Below are positions 24,394 to 34,512 of a DNA stretch of 64,000 nucleotides, piece after piece (position 1 is the first letter of the stretch; each line of letters begins with the position of its first letter). The notes beneath the pieces were generated by a model. It did no database searches, had not been told where the DNA came from, and saw only the letters and a program-made list of their open reading frames with translations. The position numbers and the translations under genes were made by a program. This DNA is from Butyrivibrio sp. AE3009 (GTDB lineage Bacteria > Bacillota > Clostridia > Lachnospirales > Lachnospiraceae). The stretch lies in NCBI RefSeq assembly GCF_000420845.1, contig NZ_ATVS01000011.1, forward strand, positions 1 to 64,000, given 5' to 3'.

Positions 24394-25161
24394 TTAATTA
24401 TTCAGATAAAAAAGAAGCCTTCCGTTCTCTTCGTTTTCTGAAGCCACCTGTTCATATCTCTCCGGATGTTCTTCCCTGGAAAGGCTCTTCAGAATAGATT
24501 CGTTTACAGTCGTTCCATGACTTACGAAATCTCTTAAAAGAGCGTCTTTGCGAAGAATATTGGACTCTCCGAAGCGGTCACAGAGGCTCTCGGCGCACTC
24601 TTTATCGCACCCTGTCTTCTCCATAAGCTCTGCCACACACTCTGCCGATCTGTCCTTGGAGCCATCGGTAAAATCAATCTCCATGGGAAAATAATATTTT
24701 CCATCCTCAAGGACAACCTGCTCCCGGACTATTGAATAGCCCTTGCCTCTGATATAGCGCCTGAATTCACAGAGCTCTGACTGGGGCTGCAAAACAGCCT
24801 TCTTAATGCCAAGCTTATTGATGTCACAGTCACTTAGGATTCTGACCATAAGGCCTCCTCCCATTCCTGCAATAACAAGAGCATCTGCTTCCCCTTCACC
24901 AAGCTCCTTAAGACCATCAGATAGTCTCGTAGTTATCCTGTCTTCATAACCATAGTCCTTAATATTTGAAAGAGCTCCTGACAAGGGGCCCTTTCTCACA
25001 TCCATTGCAATGGCTTTATCTGCTATATTGTTCTGAACAAGATATATGGAAACATATCCGTGGTCACAGCCTACATCAGCTGCTGTGGCCACCGGGTGTT
25101 CCCCTCTTAACATCTCCGCAATGGTTATCAGCCTTTGCGACATTTTTCCTTCAATATTCAT
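24394..25161 (-). CDS. trmK: tRNA (adenine(22)-N1)-methyltransferase
   Basis: 255 residues. SAM-binding motif DVGCDHGYVSIYL (29-41), then AMDVRKGPL and AGMGGGLMVRIL, followed by LQPQSELCEFRRY, are hallmarks of TrmK, which methylates A22 in the tRNA D-loop. Its start codon overlaps the rpoD stop by one base (TGATG), so the two are translationally coupled, a conserved gene order in Firmicutes. An in-frame Met at 7 is an alternative start. Confidence 0.94.
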   Translation of the reverse strand: MNIEGKMSQRLITIAEMLRGEHPVATAADVGCDHGYVSIYLVQNNIADKAIAMDVRKGPLSGALSNIKDYGYEDRITTRLSDGLKELGEGEADALVIAGMGGGLMVRILSDCDINKLGIKKAVLQPQSELCEFRRYIRGKGYSIVREQVVLEDGKYYFPMEIDFTDGSKDRSAECVAELMEKTGCDKECAESLCDRFGESNILRKDALLRDFVSHGTTVNESILKSLSREEHPERYEQVASENEENGRLLFYLNN

Positions 25162-26780
25162 CAGTCAAGATAATCCTTAAGCTTGCGGCTGCGGCTGGGA
25201 TGACGAAGCTTTCTGAGAGCCTTGGCCTCGATCTGACGGATACGCTCACGGGTTACGTTGAACTCTTTTCCTACCTCTTCAAGGGTTCTTGCTCTGCCGT
25301 CATCAAGACCAAAACGAAGACGGAGAACCTTCTGCTCACGCTCTGTCAAAGTTCCGAGAACCTCCACAAGCTGCTCCTTAAGAAGTGTGAATGCAGCTGC
25401 GTCGGCAGGTACAGGCACGTTGTCGTCCTGGATGAAATCACCAAGATGGCTGTCTTCCTCCTCACCGATAGGTGTCTCAAGGGATACAGGCTCCTGGGAA
25501 ATCTTGAGGATCTCGCGTACACGCTCAACAGGCATGTTCATCTCCTTGGCAACTTCCTCGGGAAGCGGCTCACGGCCCAGTTCCTGAAGGAGCTGACGGC
25601 TGACTCTGATGAGCTTGTTGATGGTCTCAACCATGTGTACAGGAATACGGATGGTTCTGGCCTGGTCGGCGATGGCTCTTGTGATAGCCTGTCTGATCCA
25701 CCATGTAGCATAGGTTGAGAACTTGAAGCCCTTACGGAAATCAAACTTCTCTACAGCCTTGATAAGACCAAGGTTACCCTCCTGGATAAGATCCAGGAAC
25801 AGCATTCCACGGCCAACATATCTCTTTGCAATACTTACAACAAGACGAAGGTTAGCTTCTGCAAGACGCTTCTTGGCTTCGTTACCTTCATAGATGATAG
25901 CATCCAGCTCTTTTCTTCTGGCCTCTGTCATCTTGTTCTTGCCCTTATCTTCCTCGATCTCCTTCTCGGCATCGATTCCGGCTTCCATAGCCTTGGCAAG
26001 GTCAATTTCCTGCTCAGCTGTAAGAAGAGGAACCTTACCGATCTCCTTGAGGTACATTCTTACAGGATCCTCAATGCTGATTCCATCGGGAACAGAGAGG
26101 TCGATATTCTCCATATCAACTTCATCCTCATCGGAAATGAGCATATCGTCGTCATCGGGAATAACATCATCATCGTCACTCTCGGATACCTTGAGAACAT
26201 CGATTCCGGAGTTCTCAAGAACCTCAAGTACGTTATCAAGCTGTTCTTCATTGAGATTAAGATCAGTGAAGAAATCATTTATCTCTGCGTACTCAAGTAC
26301 GTTTTTCTTTTTCTTTGCAAGAAGAAGTATATCCTTGATTCTCTGGGTGAATACTTCTCTTGTGGCTTCGTCAAGCTCTCCGTCTGCTGATACCTTGGGA
26401 GCATCCTCAGACTCTGCCTTTGCTGCCTTCTTGGAGGTCTTTCTGGTCTTGGGCTCCTTAACCTCTTCCTCAACCTCTGCTGCCTTCTTGGAGGCCTTCT
26501 TAGCCTTAGGCTCCTTAACCTCTTCCTCGGCCTCTGCTGCCTTCTTGGAGGTCTTCTTAGCCTTAGGCTCCTTAACCTCTTCCTCAGCCTCTGCTGCCTT
26601 CTTGGAGGTCTTCCTTGTCTTGGTCTCTTTAACCTCTTCCTCGGCTTCTGCTGCCTTCTTGGAGGTCTTCTTAGCCTTTGTATCTTCTTTTGTTGTTTTC
26701 GCTGCGGCAGACTTGGTAGTCTTGGCAGCTGACTTTATTGCTTTCTCGGTATCCTTGCTTACAGTTTCTTTCTTTGCCAT
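25161..26780 (-). CDS. rpoD: Primary RNA polymerase sigma factor (sigma-70/SigA)
   Basis: 539 residues. Region 1.2 ([19 protein letters not shown]), region 2 ([17 protein letters not shown], then [20 protein letters not shown]), region 3 and region 4 ([22 protein letters not shown], then [17 protein letters not shown]) are complete. It therefore recognises TTGACA/TATAAT, in line with the promoters seen here. The first ~122 residues are an extra Lys/Ala/Glu-rich segment with 19-residue repeats, absent from standard SigA (about 370 residues). RBS AAAAGGAAAG precedes the ATG at 26780. It lies between dnaG and trmK. Confidence 0.97.
   Translation of the reverse strand: MAKKETVSKDTEKAIKSAAKTTKSAAAKTTKEDTKAKKTSKKAAEAEEEVKETKTRKTSKKAAEAEEEVKEPKAKKTSKKAAEAEEEVKEPKAKKASKKAAEVEEEVKEPKTRKTSKKAAKAESEDAPKVSADGELDEATREVFTQRIKDILLLAKKKKNVLEYAEINDFFTDLNLNEEQLDNVLEVLENSGIDVLKVSESDDDDVIPDDDDMLISDEDEVDMENIDLSVPDGISIEDPVRMYLKEIGKVPLLTAEQEIDLAKAMEAGIDAEKEIEEDKGKNKMTEARRKELDAIIYEGNEAKKRLAEANLRLVVSIAKRYVGRGMLFLDLIQEGNLGLIKAVEKFDFRKGFKFSTYATWWIRQAITRAIADQARTIRIPVHMVETINKLIRVSRQLLQELGREPLPEEVAKEMNMPVERVREILKISQEPVSLETPIGEEEDSHLGDFIQDDNVPVPADAAAFTLLKEQLVEVLGTLTEREQKVLRLRFGLDDGRARTLEEVGKEFNVTRERIRQIEAKALRKLRHPSRSRKLKDYLD
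26442..26669 (-). repeat. Four 57-bp repeats in the 5' part of rpoD
   Basis: Residues 38-113 are four copies of a 19-residue unit ([19 protein letters not shown] with small changes), and a fifth, truncated copy starts at 114. Each unit has a basic KTSKK half and an acidic EAEEEVKE half. The copies are nearly identical at the DNA level, which suggests recent expansion. Confidence 0.9.
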
Positions 26781-26816
26781 TTTTTATCTTTCCTTTTCTA
26801 ATTATTTTTGTGTAAA

Positions 26817-28595
26817 TTAGTCGTCCGGTGATATTTCCGTATGTGAGAGTTTTTCCAGATCCTTTTTCCCCTGGATGGTCTTGATGAGATATTGGGGATC
26901 GTCAGGTTTTAGCTCTTTTTTCTGCCTCTCGTATCCTGCCAGCTTGACGCCGTAGATGATATCGTGGAAGGCCTTCTTCCTCTGATCCCTGGTCTCGATG
27001 TCCACCAGGTTGGTATTAAACATCTCCGCCACCTGGGCGTGTTCCGTTTCATCCCGGAAATGATCCAGTATTGCCGCGGGGGAGAATCCACCGCTCTTTA
27101 GTCCTTCAAATAATTCCCCGGCTACTCTCCTGTACAGATCATCCGAAAAATCTTCGGGTGACACGTACTTTATCACCTTGGGGTAAAGACCCGGCTCATC
27201 CGTAAGCCACGTAAGAAGGAGTCTTTGGTTCTTCTTTGCACCGTCCTCGGGAGTCATCTTCTTCTGAATGCCTGTTTTGGGTCTCTCTGCAGGCCTTACT
27301 ATTCCGCCACGGTTTGCAAATCCGGTAACCATGCGCCGCAGGTCATCCACCGGAATGTTGTACCTTGCGGCCACCGCCTGTATGTAATTTTCTCTCTCCA
27401 GAGCCTCTTCGAATTCGCATAGCTTCTGAGCTATCTCTTTGTAAAAAGAGGTCTTGGAATCCGGATCGGACATGTCATGCGCTCTCTCCAATATCCTTAC
27501 TTCGAAGAAAAATGGATTCTCGGCATTCTTGATCCTCTCCTCGAAGGCTTCCCTGCCTTCGTTTTTGATGAATTCATCGGGATCCTTGTGGGGCTGCAGG
27601 TTAAGGACCTTGCCCTTGATTCCCACTTCCTTAAGGATTCCTATTCCCCTTAGCGCTGCCTTGGTACCGGCTTCATCGCTGTCGTAGGATAGGATGACTT
27701 CATCTGTATATCTTTTAAGCAGCATGGCCTGCCCCGTGGTAAAAGCTGTTCCAAGGGAAGCCACCGCCATGTTAAAGCCAGCCTGATGCATGGCTATAAC
27801 ATCCATGTAACCCTCACAGATTATCATGTAACCTGCTCTGGAGTTCTTGGCATAATTAAGGCCGAAGAGATTTCGGCTCTTGTCAAAGATCATCGTCTCC
27901 GGTGAATTCAGGTACTTGGGCTTGCCATCTCCCATTACTCTTCCGCCAAAGCCGATGACCTTGTTGGAAGCATCCTGAATCGGAAACATAACTCTGTTCC
28001 AAAATTTATCATGAGTCCCGAACTTATCGTCGTGGGACGCAAGACCTGCTTCTATTATCTGACTGTCCTTGTAGCCAAGGCCCCGCAAATGCTTCACCAG
28101 ATCATCGCTGGTAACATTGGCGTAGCCCAGTCCAAAATGCTGAAGGGTCTCATCCGTCAGCTCTCTCTTTCTGAAATACTCAAGCCCCTTCTCACCGGTT
28201 CTGCCTCGGAGCTGATAATAGTAATACTTGGCAGCCTCCTTGTTGATATCAAGGAGTATCTGACGCTTGTCCCGCATAGCCTTGGCCGCGGGGGAGTCAT
28301 CCTCCTCCGGAAGCTTGATGCCGGCTCTGTCCGCCAACTGCTTTACTGCTTCCTGAAAGGTCAGATTGTCATATTTCATCAAAAAAGAAATGACATTTCC
28401 GCCGGCTCCGCAGCCGAAGCAGTAATACATCTGCTTGTGGCCCGAAACAGAGAAAGAACCGGATTTTTCATTATGAAACGGACACAGTCCGAAATAATTT
28501 GCTCCCTTCTTTTGCAGATGGACATATTGACCTATGACATCCACAATATCATTCCGGGAGCGCACTTCTTCCAATATTTCCTCAGAATAACGCAA
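26817..28595 (-). CDS. dnaG: DNA primase
   Basis: 592 residues. The CHC2 zinc finger is C38-x2-H41 ... C59-x2-C62. The Toprim core follows (CEGYMDVIAMHQAG around 257-270, then SYDSDEAG), and the C-terminal DnaB-interacting part is degenerate, as usual. It makes RNA primers for DNA replication. The start is a TTG at 28595 with GAGGAG six bases upstream, which gives the normal N-terminus MRYSEEILEE. It is followed by rpoD after 36 bases. Confidence 0.96.
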   Translation of the reverse strand: MRYSEEILEEVRSRNDIVDVIGQYVHLQKKGANYFGLCPFHNEKSGSFSVSGHKQMYYCFGCGAGGNVISFLMKYDNLTFQEAVKQLADRAGIKLPEEDDSPAAKAMRDKRQILLDINKEAAKYYYYQLRGRTGEKGLEYFRKRELTDETLQHFGLGYANVTSDDLVKHLRGLGYKDSQIIEAGLASHDDKFGTHDKFWNRVMFPIQDASNKVIGFGGRVMGDGKPKYLNSPETMIFDKSRNLFGLNYAKNSRAGYMIICEGYMDVIAMHQAGFNMAVASLGTAFTTGQAMLLKRYTDEVILSYDSDEAGTKAALRGIGILKEVGIKGKVLNLQPHKDPDEFIKNEGREAFEERIKNAENPFFFEVRILERAHDMSDPDSKTSFYKEIAQKLCEFEEALERENYIQAVAARYNIPVDDLRRMVTGFANRGGIVRPAERPKTGIQKKMTPEDGAKKNQRLLLTWLTDEPGLYPKVIKYVSPEDFSDDLYRRVAGELFEGLKSGGFSPAAILDHFRDETEHAQVAEMFNTNLVDIETRDQRKKAFHDIIYGVKLAGYERQKKELKPDDPQYLIKTIQGKKDLEKLSHTEISPDD

Positions 28596-28626
28596 CTGAC
28601 TCTCCTCTTTTCATCCCCAAAAACTA

Positions 28627-29634
28627 CTACAAAACGCCCCAGGAACGAGGCACATATATTTCTTCAAAAACCGCAACCGCATATCTGTCAGTCATGGAGC
28701 TGACATAATCGCAGACAGCTCTCTCTTTGGATTCCCCTTCATCCATCATCTTCTTGAGATACTCGGGAATCTTGTCTATATGGTCAAGATAGTAGCTGTA
28801 CAAAGTCTTGATCATATCTTCAACCTTGCCTTCCTGACTCTTGGCAATCGGGTTGGTATATACTCTTTCAAACATAAACTTCCTGAGCTTATGAAATGCA
28901 TCATAGATCTCATCCGACATCTGAATGTTGTCCTTTTCCATGCTGTTGGAAATTATGTCATGGATAAAGGTATCAAGCCATTCTCTCTTGGACTCACCTA
29001 TTACCCTGCGAAGGTCCGCAGGCACGTCCTCTTCACTGAGGATCCCACCTCTTATGGCATCATCCATGTCGTGATGCATATATGCAATCTTATCGGATAG
29101 CCTTACCACCTTGCCCTCAAGGGTCCCCGGTGTTAAGTTCATCTCGTGATTAAGAATGCCATCTCTTACTTCCCAGGTCAGATTAAGACCGATTCCGTAG
29201 TTCTCCAGCTTCTCCACAATGCGAAGACTCTGCTCGTTGTGCCTAAAGCCTCCCGGATTGACATCATTAAGCGCTCTCTCGCCTGCGTGTCCAAAAGGGG
29301 TATGTCCCAGGTCATGGCCCAGTGCAATTGCCTCAGCCAGGTCCTCATTGAGCATCAGAGCCTTGGCTATGGTTCTGGCATTCTGTGATACCTCAAGGGT
29401 ATGGGTCATTCTGGTTCTGTAATGATCACCGTCAGGAGACAGGAAGACCTGGGTCTTGTCCTTGAGGCGTCTGAAGGACTTGGAATAAAGTATCCTGTCC
29501 CTGTCGCGCTGAAAACAAGGCCTGATGTCACAAGGCTTCTCTTCTCTTTCCCTACCTTTGGAATTCATGCTGAGAGTAGCATGTTTACTTAAGATTCTGA
29601 TCTCTCGTTCTTCAAGTTGTTCGCGAATTTTCAA
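28627..29634 (-). CDS. dgt: Deoxyguanosinetriphosphate triphosphohydrolase-like HD protein
   Basis: 335 residues of the HD superfamily: R-T-H pattern in YRTRMTHTLEVSQ (H78), HD in ALGHDLGHTPFGH (H107-D108, H111) and a distal Asp in LSDKIAYMHHDMDD. The family hydrolyses dNTPs to nucleoside and triphosphate. A TTG at 29634 is the likely start (AAAGGATG ten bases upstream), since the first ATG (codon 23) would remove conserved sequence. Next to dnaG it forms the dgt-dnaG-rpoD order common in clostridia. Confidence 0.92.
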   Translation of the reverse strand: MKIREQLEEREIRILSKHATLSMNSKGREREEKPCDIRPCFQRDRDRILYSKSFRRLKDKTQVFLSPDGDHYRTRMTHTLEVSQNARTIAKALMLNEDLAEAIALGHDLGHTPFGHAGERALNDVNPGGFRHNEQSLRIVEKLENYGIGLNLTWEVRDGILNHEMNLTPGTLEGKVVRLSDKIAYMHHDMDDAIRGGILSEEDVPADLRRVIGESKREWLDTFIHDIISNSMEKDNIQMSDEIYDAFHKLRKFMFERVYTNPIAKSQEGKVEDMIKTLYSYYLDHIDKIPEYLKKMMDEGESKERAVCDYVSSMTDRYAVAVFEEIYVPRSWGVL

Positions 29635-29662
29635 TTTAGCTCATCCTTTTTTGTCCAATGTT

Positions 29663-29705
29663 AAAAAAAGAAATCCCACATCTTAATTATTCGACGTGGG
29701 ATTTC
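29663..29705 (-). terminator. Terminator of the surface-protein operon
   Basis: GAAATCCCAC and GTGGGATTTC (29696-29705 with 29670-29679) form a ten-pair stem followed by seven T on the minus strand. It lies 28 bases past the stop at 29733 and in front of dgt. Confidence 0.9.
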
Positions 29706-29732
29706 AAAATCCTTTTTATTTTTCAAAAAATT

Positions 29733-30059
29733 TTAAACAATTTGTTCCGGATTGCTCCAAAGGGCGATCCTCTCTTCATATTGCTGATTGAACCAGGCCA
29801 CTGCCTGTTCAAGTCCCTCCTGTGAAACCTCGAATTCCTCAGAGGTCATAAGAGCCTTATCTGTCTGTGCATAGGAATAGGGCTCCGGCCATACCGTCGC
29901 AAGAAGTGATGCCGGTCCTCTCTGGTCCACGGGAACGAATTTGACATTCTCAAGAGGCTCTCTTGCCAGTCTGTATCTCATTCCCTTGTAGCTGCCAAAG
30001 AAGGCTTCTCCGTATTCATAATGCATCAGATTAAAAAAAGTACTTAACTCAATTGCCAT
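29733..30059 (-). CDS. Hypothetical protein
   Basis: 108 residues, soluble, rich in Tyr, Glu and Trp (VWPEPYSYAQTDKALMTSEEFEVSQEGLEQAVAWFNQQYEERIALW). No motif I recognise. Its ATG (30059) overlaps the last base of the stop of the preceding gene, so the two are coupled. The same pair may act together; the operon also encodes the large surface protein. Confidence 0.75.
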   Translation of the reverse strand: MAIELSTFFNLMHYEYGEAFFGSYKGMRYRLAREPLENVKFVPVDQRGPASLLATVWPEPYSYAQTDKALMTSEEFEVSQEGLEQAVAWFNQQYEERIALWSNPEQIV

Positions 30060-30517
30060 TAAAATCCAACCCTGCCTGTTTCGCTGTGGTTTACAACATA
30101 ATAAGCCGCATTGTCCGAAGGCTTGATGTAAACCTGAATCTCCTTAATATCCGTGATGTTGTGGCCACGGCTGACGAAATCCTTCTTAGCCTTCTCAATA
30201 ATATCTGTGGTCCTAAGTTCATGACTGTTGTACTGAACAAAAACCTCTTCCTTGCATCTGTGCTTGGCAGCTCGAAGAGTGATATCCTGTCCTACTGCCT
30301 TGGCAACCTTAGTGGCCTTCTGTGATCTCTTCCTGACTACCTCCGCAGCGGGAGCCGCTGTCTCTTTAACCTTCTTGATCACAGGCTCAGCCTTGGTCTT
30401 AACTTCACCATAAACAGGCTCGGCCTTGGTCTTTAAGTCTCTGATAACCGGTTCTGCCGCCTCTGTTACTTCCTTAGCAAGTTCCTTAATCTTATCTTCT
30501 GCCTGCTTTCTGTCCAT
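30059..30517 (-). CDS. DUF6465-like hypothetical protein
   Basis: 152 residues from the ATG at 30517 (RBS AAGGGGG). Residues ~10-65 are an Ala/Lys/Glu/Pro helical stretch with near repeats (KTKAEPVYGEV, KTKAEPVIKKV). The C-terminal domain starts at EEVFVQYNSHEL and ends in DIKEIQVYIKPSDNAAYYVVN, which I associate with the DUF6465 family of Lachnospiraceae. Function unknown. There is no signal peptide. It lies 32 bases after the surface-protein gene. Confidence 0.75.
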   Translation of the reverse strand: MDRKQAEDKIKELAKEVTEAAEPVIRDLKTKAEPVYGEVKTKAEPVIKKVKETAAPAAEVVRKRSQKATKVAKAVGQDITLRAAKHRCKEEVFVQYNSHELRTTDIIEKAKKDFVSRGHNITDIKEIQVYIKPSDNAAYYVVNHSETGRVGF

Positions 30518-30549
30518 GTTGTCCCCCTTCCAAAGCATAAATGCTAAAA

Positions 30550-33500
30550 TTATGATTTCTTTCTAATTCTAGTCTCTTTAAACACTTTAGTCAAAGTACC
30601 GGCAAGTACCACAAGCGCCATCAGCAAAATAATGTAAGAGGATGTCATATCTCTGTCTGAGGTCTCTCCTCTTCTTGCTCCCAGAACTTCCGGAAGATCA
30701 AGGTCATCTCTGTAGGCTCCGAGGACCTCAGGAAGATCAGGAATAACGCTGCTCTCAGATGTGGTTACAACCACGCCCTGTGTAGGCTCAGTCTCCGTAG
30801 TCGGTTCCGGTGCAGGTTCCGGATTTGGCTTGGGTGTAGGTGTGGGCTTAGGAGCGGGTGTAGGCTGTGGATCGGGCTTAGGATCCGGCTTGGGCTCAGG
30901 ATCCGGTGTAGGATTGGGATCCGGTGTGGGATCAGGCCCGGGCTCCGTTTTCTTCTTGTTCGTAAAGTTGAATTCATGATAAACATTGTTCTTATCAACC
31001 ACGATAATCTCAAGCTTATCATATTCTTCCTCAGTCAGGAATGCTCTTATCTGAGAATCTACCTTGTCAAACTTGGTTGCCTTGAAGACAAAATAATGCT
31101 TGGTGTAATCACCTATGTATCCCGTGGGAGCTTCAATTTCCTGATAATAGTACAGTGTATCAAAAATAAGTGAGTTGTATTTGCCGTCTACATCAAATAC
31201 TACGCTATAGTCAATATCATCAGTGGTCTTCTCTACCACAAGGCTGCTCTCACCGGTCTTAAGATCAACTCTGTACAGGCCGATCTTACATCCATCAAGA
31301 CCCTTGGAAGGTTCATCTGCATCGACCTTAACAACCTTGACGCTGCCCTTACTGCTGGTGATTTTAGCCTGAACATCTTTTACAGCGTACTGCTTATCGA
31401 CCTTGGAGGAGTTCTCAATATCGCCGTAGAGTGTCGCTGTATTTGAAACCTCTACCTCAACCTTGGAATCACCAATATCAGTGCCGTAATCCGTATCTGC
31501 CTTAACAGCATATTTTACAAGAAGTGCGGTGCTGTCAGGAACAGTTATCTTGAAGGTCTTGCGGTCATAGGATACTCCAACGCCGTTCTCACCAAGATCA
31601 ACCTTTGTCTCTGTTCCGTAGTAGTATACCTTAAGACTGTCTTCCACGAAGAAGCCGTTCTTAAGTGTATCTCCGAGAACAAGAGTATCACTGTCGGCCT
31701 TGAGATCAACAGCCTCTCTGTTAACCACGATCTCATATTCGATCTGCTGAGTATTCTCGTCAAATCCCGCAGTCTTCTTAAGGAACTTGAACTCCTCAAC
31801 AGCGCTGGCATTGGTTCCACCGATGCTGCCGCCTACGGTTGCAATAACATTATTATCAAAAGATACTGTGGCTGTACCATCGTCCTGAGCCATCTTCTTG
31901 ATTTCGCTCAGATACTCATCCTTTACATAGGACTTGAACTCAAGTACATAGTAGTTATCTCCGGCCTTCTCCCAAGTGAAGTTCCACTTAAGAACATCAC
32001 CAAGCTCGGCAGATTTCTCTGCTACAGGTTCAACACCAAATGTTGTTCCGTCGGCCTTGGTAATAACAGTAGATCCGGCAAGGTACCGGAGCTTGTCAGG
32101 AAGTATCTCGGTTACTGTGGCCTTGGCACCGCTCTCAATATCTCCATTGGTCTGTCCCAGCTCATTCTTGTTGATATAGACCTTCCATGGAATAATGTAA
32201 CGTCCATTCTCAGAATATCCCTTAAGAGCTTCCTTCATAAGAGGAAGTCCCTCTGTTGTGATGGGATAAGATGCATCATCCTGGACCTTTCTGCCATCGA
32301 TGATAAGTTCTGTATGGTTGATAATATCAATTGTACTTCCCTGAGGGAATGAAAGGTCGCCCTCAGATCCGTAATAGTGCTGTGTCTTGTAGTACAATCT
32401 GTAGCTGCCGGGCACAAGCTTATCTACGGTAAGAGTAAAGGATGACTCACCATAGGTAACCTTAAATTTGGTGATGGGAGTTGTTGTATTGTCCTCATTC
32501 ACCTTAACAAGCTCGATGCCCTCAAGCATCTTAACTCCGATCTTCTTACCCGCAAACTCAGCTACTGCAGGAGCAATATTGTCCTTAATGGTGATAGGAT
32601 AATTAGCTCTTTCACCGTTTACGGTAAATTCTGAGATCCAGGTAACGATACCTGTCGCGTTATCTCTTTCAAGGACATTCTTCTCAATGCGGGAATCAAA
32701 TTTACCTACATGATAATATCCATTCTTCTCAGTAGCTTCATCCAAAAGTGTGTCACCATCATACAGATATACACTGTTGCTATACACAATTGTGTCAGTA
32801 GGAAGATTAGTTATCTTAGTATAATATTTGAGTCTGTAACCATAAGCAGGTGCATCATCCGGGAATGTGTACTGAAGCTTCCAGTTATCACCGTCCTTGC
32901 TGATGTCTGTAGCATAGTCATAATGTCTCCAGATCTTACCATCAAGAGAGTATTCAACTTCAACGGACATTGATGAGAATTCCATTCTGCTATCAAGGAT
33001 ATCCACTAATTTTTTGCCGGCCATCTCCTGGCGGCTTCCGTTGTTAATATAGACGTACCAGCCTGCTACTCCGTCTGCGGAAATCGCACCGATACGATTC
33101 TTTCTTAACCAGTCGTGTTTGATTGAGCAGGTTGCATAACTGATAACTTCATGCTCACCGGTGCAGCCCTTCCACTGCCACGTAGCAGTATTTCCATAGC
33201 CTTTTTCAATAGCATCGGTTGCAACAGCGTCCTGAAGCTTGGTTGCCTTGACTCTATAGAAAAGAACATATTTGCCTTTTTTTATTTTTCCGACATTAAC
33301 GTTAAGAGTATGACTGTCAGCAAGACTGAAGGTAGCCGGAACTTTGCCGTAATTCGATGTTTTAAAGGTCCAGGAGCCTGGTACAAACTCAAGGTTCTCT
33401 CCAAGAACATCAGTGATGGTGAAATCATCTGTATCTGCTGATACATCAAAAACAACCTCGAAGCTCGCTTCTCCTGAACTGATAACCACAGGAGCCTTGG

Positions 33501-34512
33501 TAGCTGTGATAACAGGTTTCTTCACTGTGATAACCTTAACCTGCTCACCCGGGAACTCAATTCTGATGGGTTCATCACCGTGATTGCCGGCATCTGCTAT
33601 CTTGCACTCAAGTTTTACACTGCCGTTTATTCCATTGGGCTTATTCTCAAGATACTTCTTATCGATTATAAAAGTAATGACATGAGGATCGGTAAACACT
33701 GCCTTACCAATCAGCACATCACCATCCCTTACCTCAATTTCCTTGCCAAGAATACCGGAAAAATCAAGTTCATCCGGAAGTGTATATGTAAATATACCAT
33801 CAGGAATAGCCTCGGCATCGAATACATGGAAATCAAAGGAAAGTGTGATCTCCTCATTGATATCCCCGATTTCATCCGGAAGCTCAAAGTTATCAACTAT
33901 TCCAAATTCAGGATTATTGAGATCGTTGGCTGCATGATATTCTTCTGAAGGCTTATTCTCAGAAGGTGTCTCCTCAGAAGAGGAAGATGAAGATGCGTCC
34001 TCTGATGATTCAGATGAAGCCTCATCTGCGGCATCTTCTGCAGAAGATGCTGCGGCAGAGGATTCCTCAGCGGCAGGTTCTATAGAAGTGCTCTCTGATG
34101 AAGCATTCCCCGGCTCTTCGGGAGCTTTGGGCGATACTTCTACAGAGCTCTCCGTTGATGCCTCTGAAGGGCTCTCTTCGGGACCCTCTGATGAGCTCTC
34201 TGAGGAGCTCTCTGATGAAGCCTCTGCAGAACTTTCTGATGAAGATTCTGCGGATACCTGTGTATTGTTATCCTGTGAACTTTCAGCAGATGCGTCTTCA
34301 GACGCCTCAGGAGCCGAACCTTCAGATGCAGAGTCTGATTTCTCTGCAAAAGAAATGTCTTTTAATGAGCAGTCTGAGTCATCACTCTGATACTCGGCTG
34401 CAATAGCGGTTTCTCCGTCAACTGTAAACACTACAGCCGACTCAAAGGTGGAGAAAAAAGTGGTCAAAGCCAATGCTCCCACCAACAATCTTCTAACTAC
34501 ATAATTCTTCAT
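30550..34512 (-). CDS. Very large surface protein with repeated domains and atypical sorting signal
   Basis: 1320 residues from the ATG at 34512 (GGGAGGAG upstream; the frame also extends to a TTG at 34554). A signal peptide (about 1-28) is followed by a Ser/Glu/Ala-rich stalk to ~185. Several beta-rich adhesin-like repeats with internal similarity then run to about residue 1100. Next come a SpaA/Cna-B-like domain (GLDGCKIGLYRV ... YQEIEAPTGY), a Pro/Asp/Thr-rich wall-spanning stretch, two copies of DLPEVLGA, a membrane segment near 1292-1306 and a basic tail. Where LPxTG is expected the sequence reads RRGETSD. It is probably a surface-attached adhesin or pilus-tip protein; the ligand is unknown. 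Confidence 0.85.
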   Translation of the reverse strand: MKNYVVRRLLVGALALTTFFSTFESAVVFTVDGETAIAAEYQSDDSDCSLKDISFAEKSDSASEGSAPEASEDASAESSQDNNTQVSAESSSESSAEASSESSSESSSEGPEESPSEASTESSVEVSPKAPEEPGNASSESTSIEPAAEESSAAASSAEDAADEASSESSEDASSSSSSEETPSENKPSEEYHAANDLNNPEFGIVDNFELPDEIGDINEEITLSFDFHVFDAEAIPDGIFTYTLPDELDFSGILGKEIEVRDGDVLIGKAVFTDPHVITFIIDKKYLENKPNGINGSVKLECKIADAGNHGDEPIRIEFPGEQVKVITVKKPVITATKAPVVISSGEASFEVVFDVSADTDDFTITDVLGENLEFVPGSWTFKTSNYGKVPATFSLADSHTLNVNVGKIKKGKYVLFYRVKATKLQDAVATDAIEKGYGNTATWQWKGCTGEHEVISYATCSIKHDWLRKNRIGAISADGVAGWYVYINNGSRQEMAGKKLVDILDSRMEFSSMSVEVEYSLDGKIWRHYDYATDISKDGDNWKLQYTFPDDAPAYGYRLKYYTKITNLPTDTIVYSNSVYLYDGDTLLDEATEKNGYYHVGKFDSRIEKNVLERDNATGIVTWISEFTVNGERANYPITIKDNIAPAVAEFAGKKIGVKMLEGIELVKVNEDNTTTPITKFKVTYGESSFTLTVDKLVPGSYRLYYKTQHYYGSEGDLSFPQGSTIDIINHTELIIDGRKVQDDASYPITTEGLPLMKEALKGYSENGRYIIPWKVYINKNELGQTNGDIESGAKATVTEILPDKLRYLAGSTVITKADGTTFGVEPVAEKSAELGDVLKWNFTWEKAGDNYYVLEFKSYVKDEYLSEIKKMAQDDGTATVSFDNNVIATVGGSIGGTNASAVEEFKFLKKTAGFDENTQQIEYEIVVNREAVDLKADSDTLVLGDTLKNGFFVEDSLKVYYYGTETKVDLGENGVGVSYDRKTFKITVPDSTALLVKYAVKADTDYGTDIGDSKVEVEVSNTATLYGDIENSSKVDKQYAVKDVQAKITSSKGSVKVVKVDADEPSKGLDGCKIGLYRVDLKTGESSLVVEKTTDDIDYSVVFDVDGKYNSLIFDTLYYYQEIEAPTGYIGDYTKHYFVFKATKFDKVDSQIRAFLTEEEYDKLEIIVVDKNNVYHEFNFTNKKKTEPGPDPTPDPNPTPDPEPKPDPKPDPQPTPAPKPTPTPKPNPEPAPEPTTETEPTQGVVVTTSESSVIPDLPEVLGAYRDDLDLPEVLGARRGETSDRDMTSSYIILLMALVVLAGTLTKVFKETRIRKKS

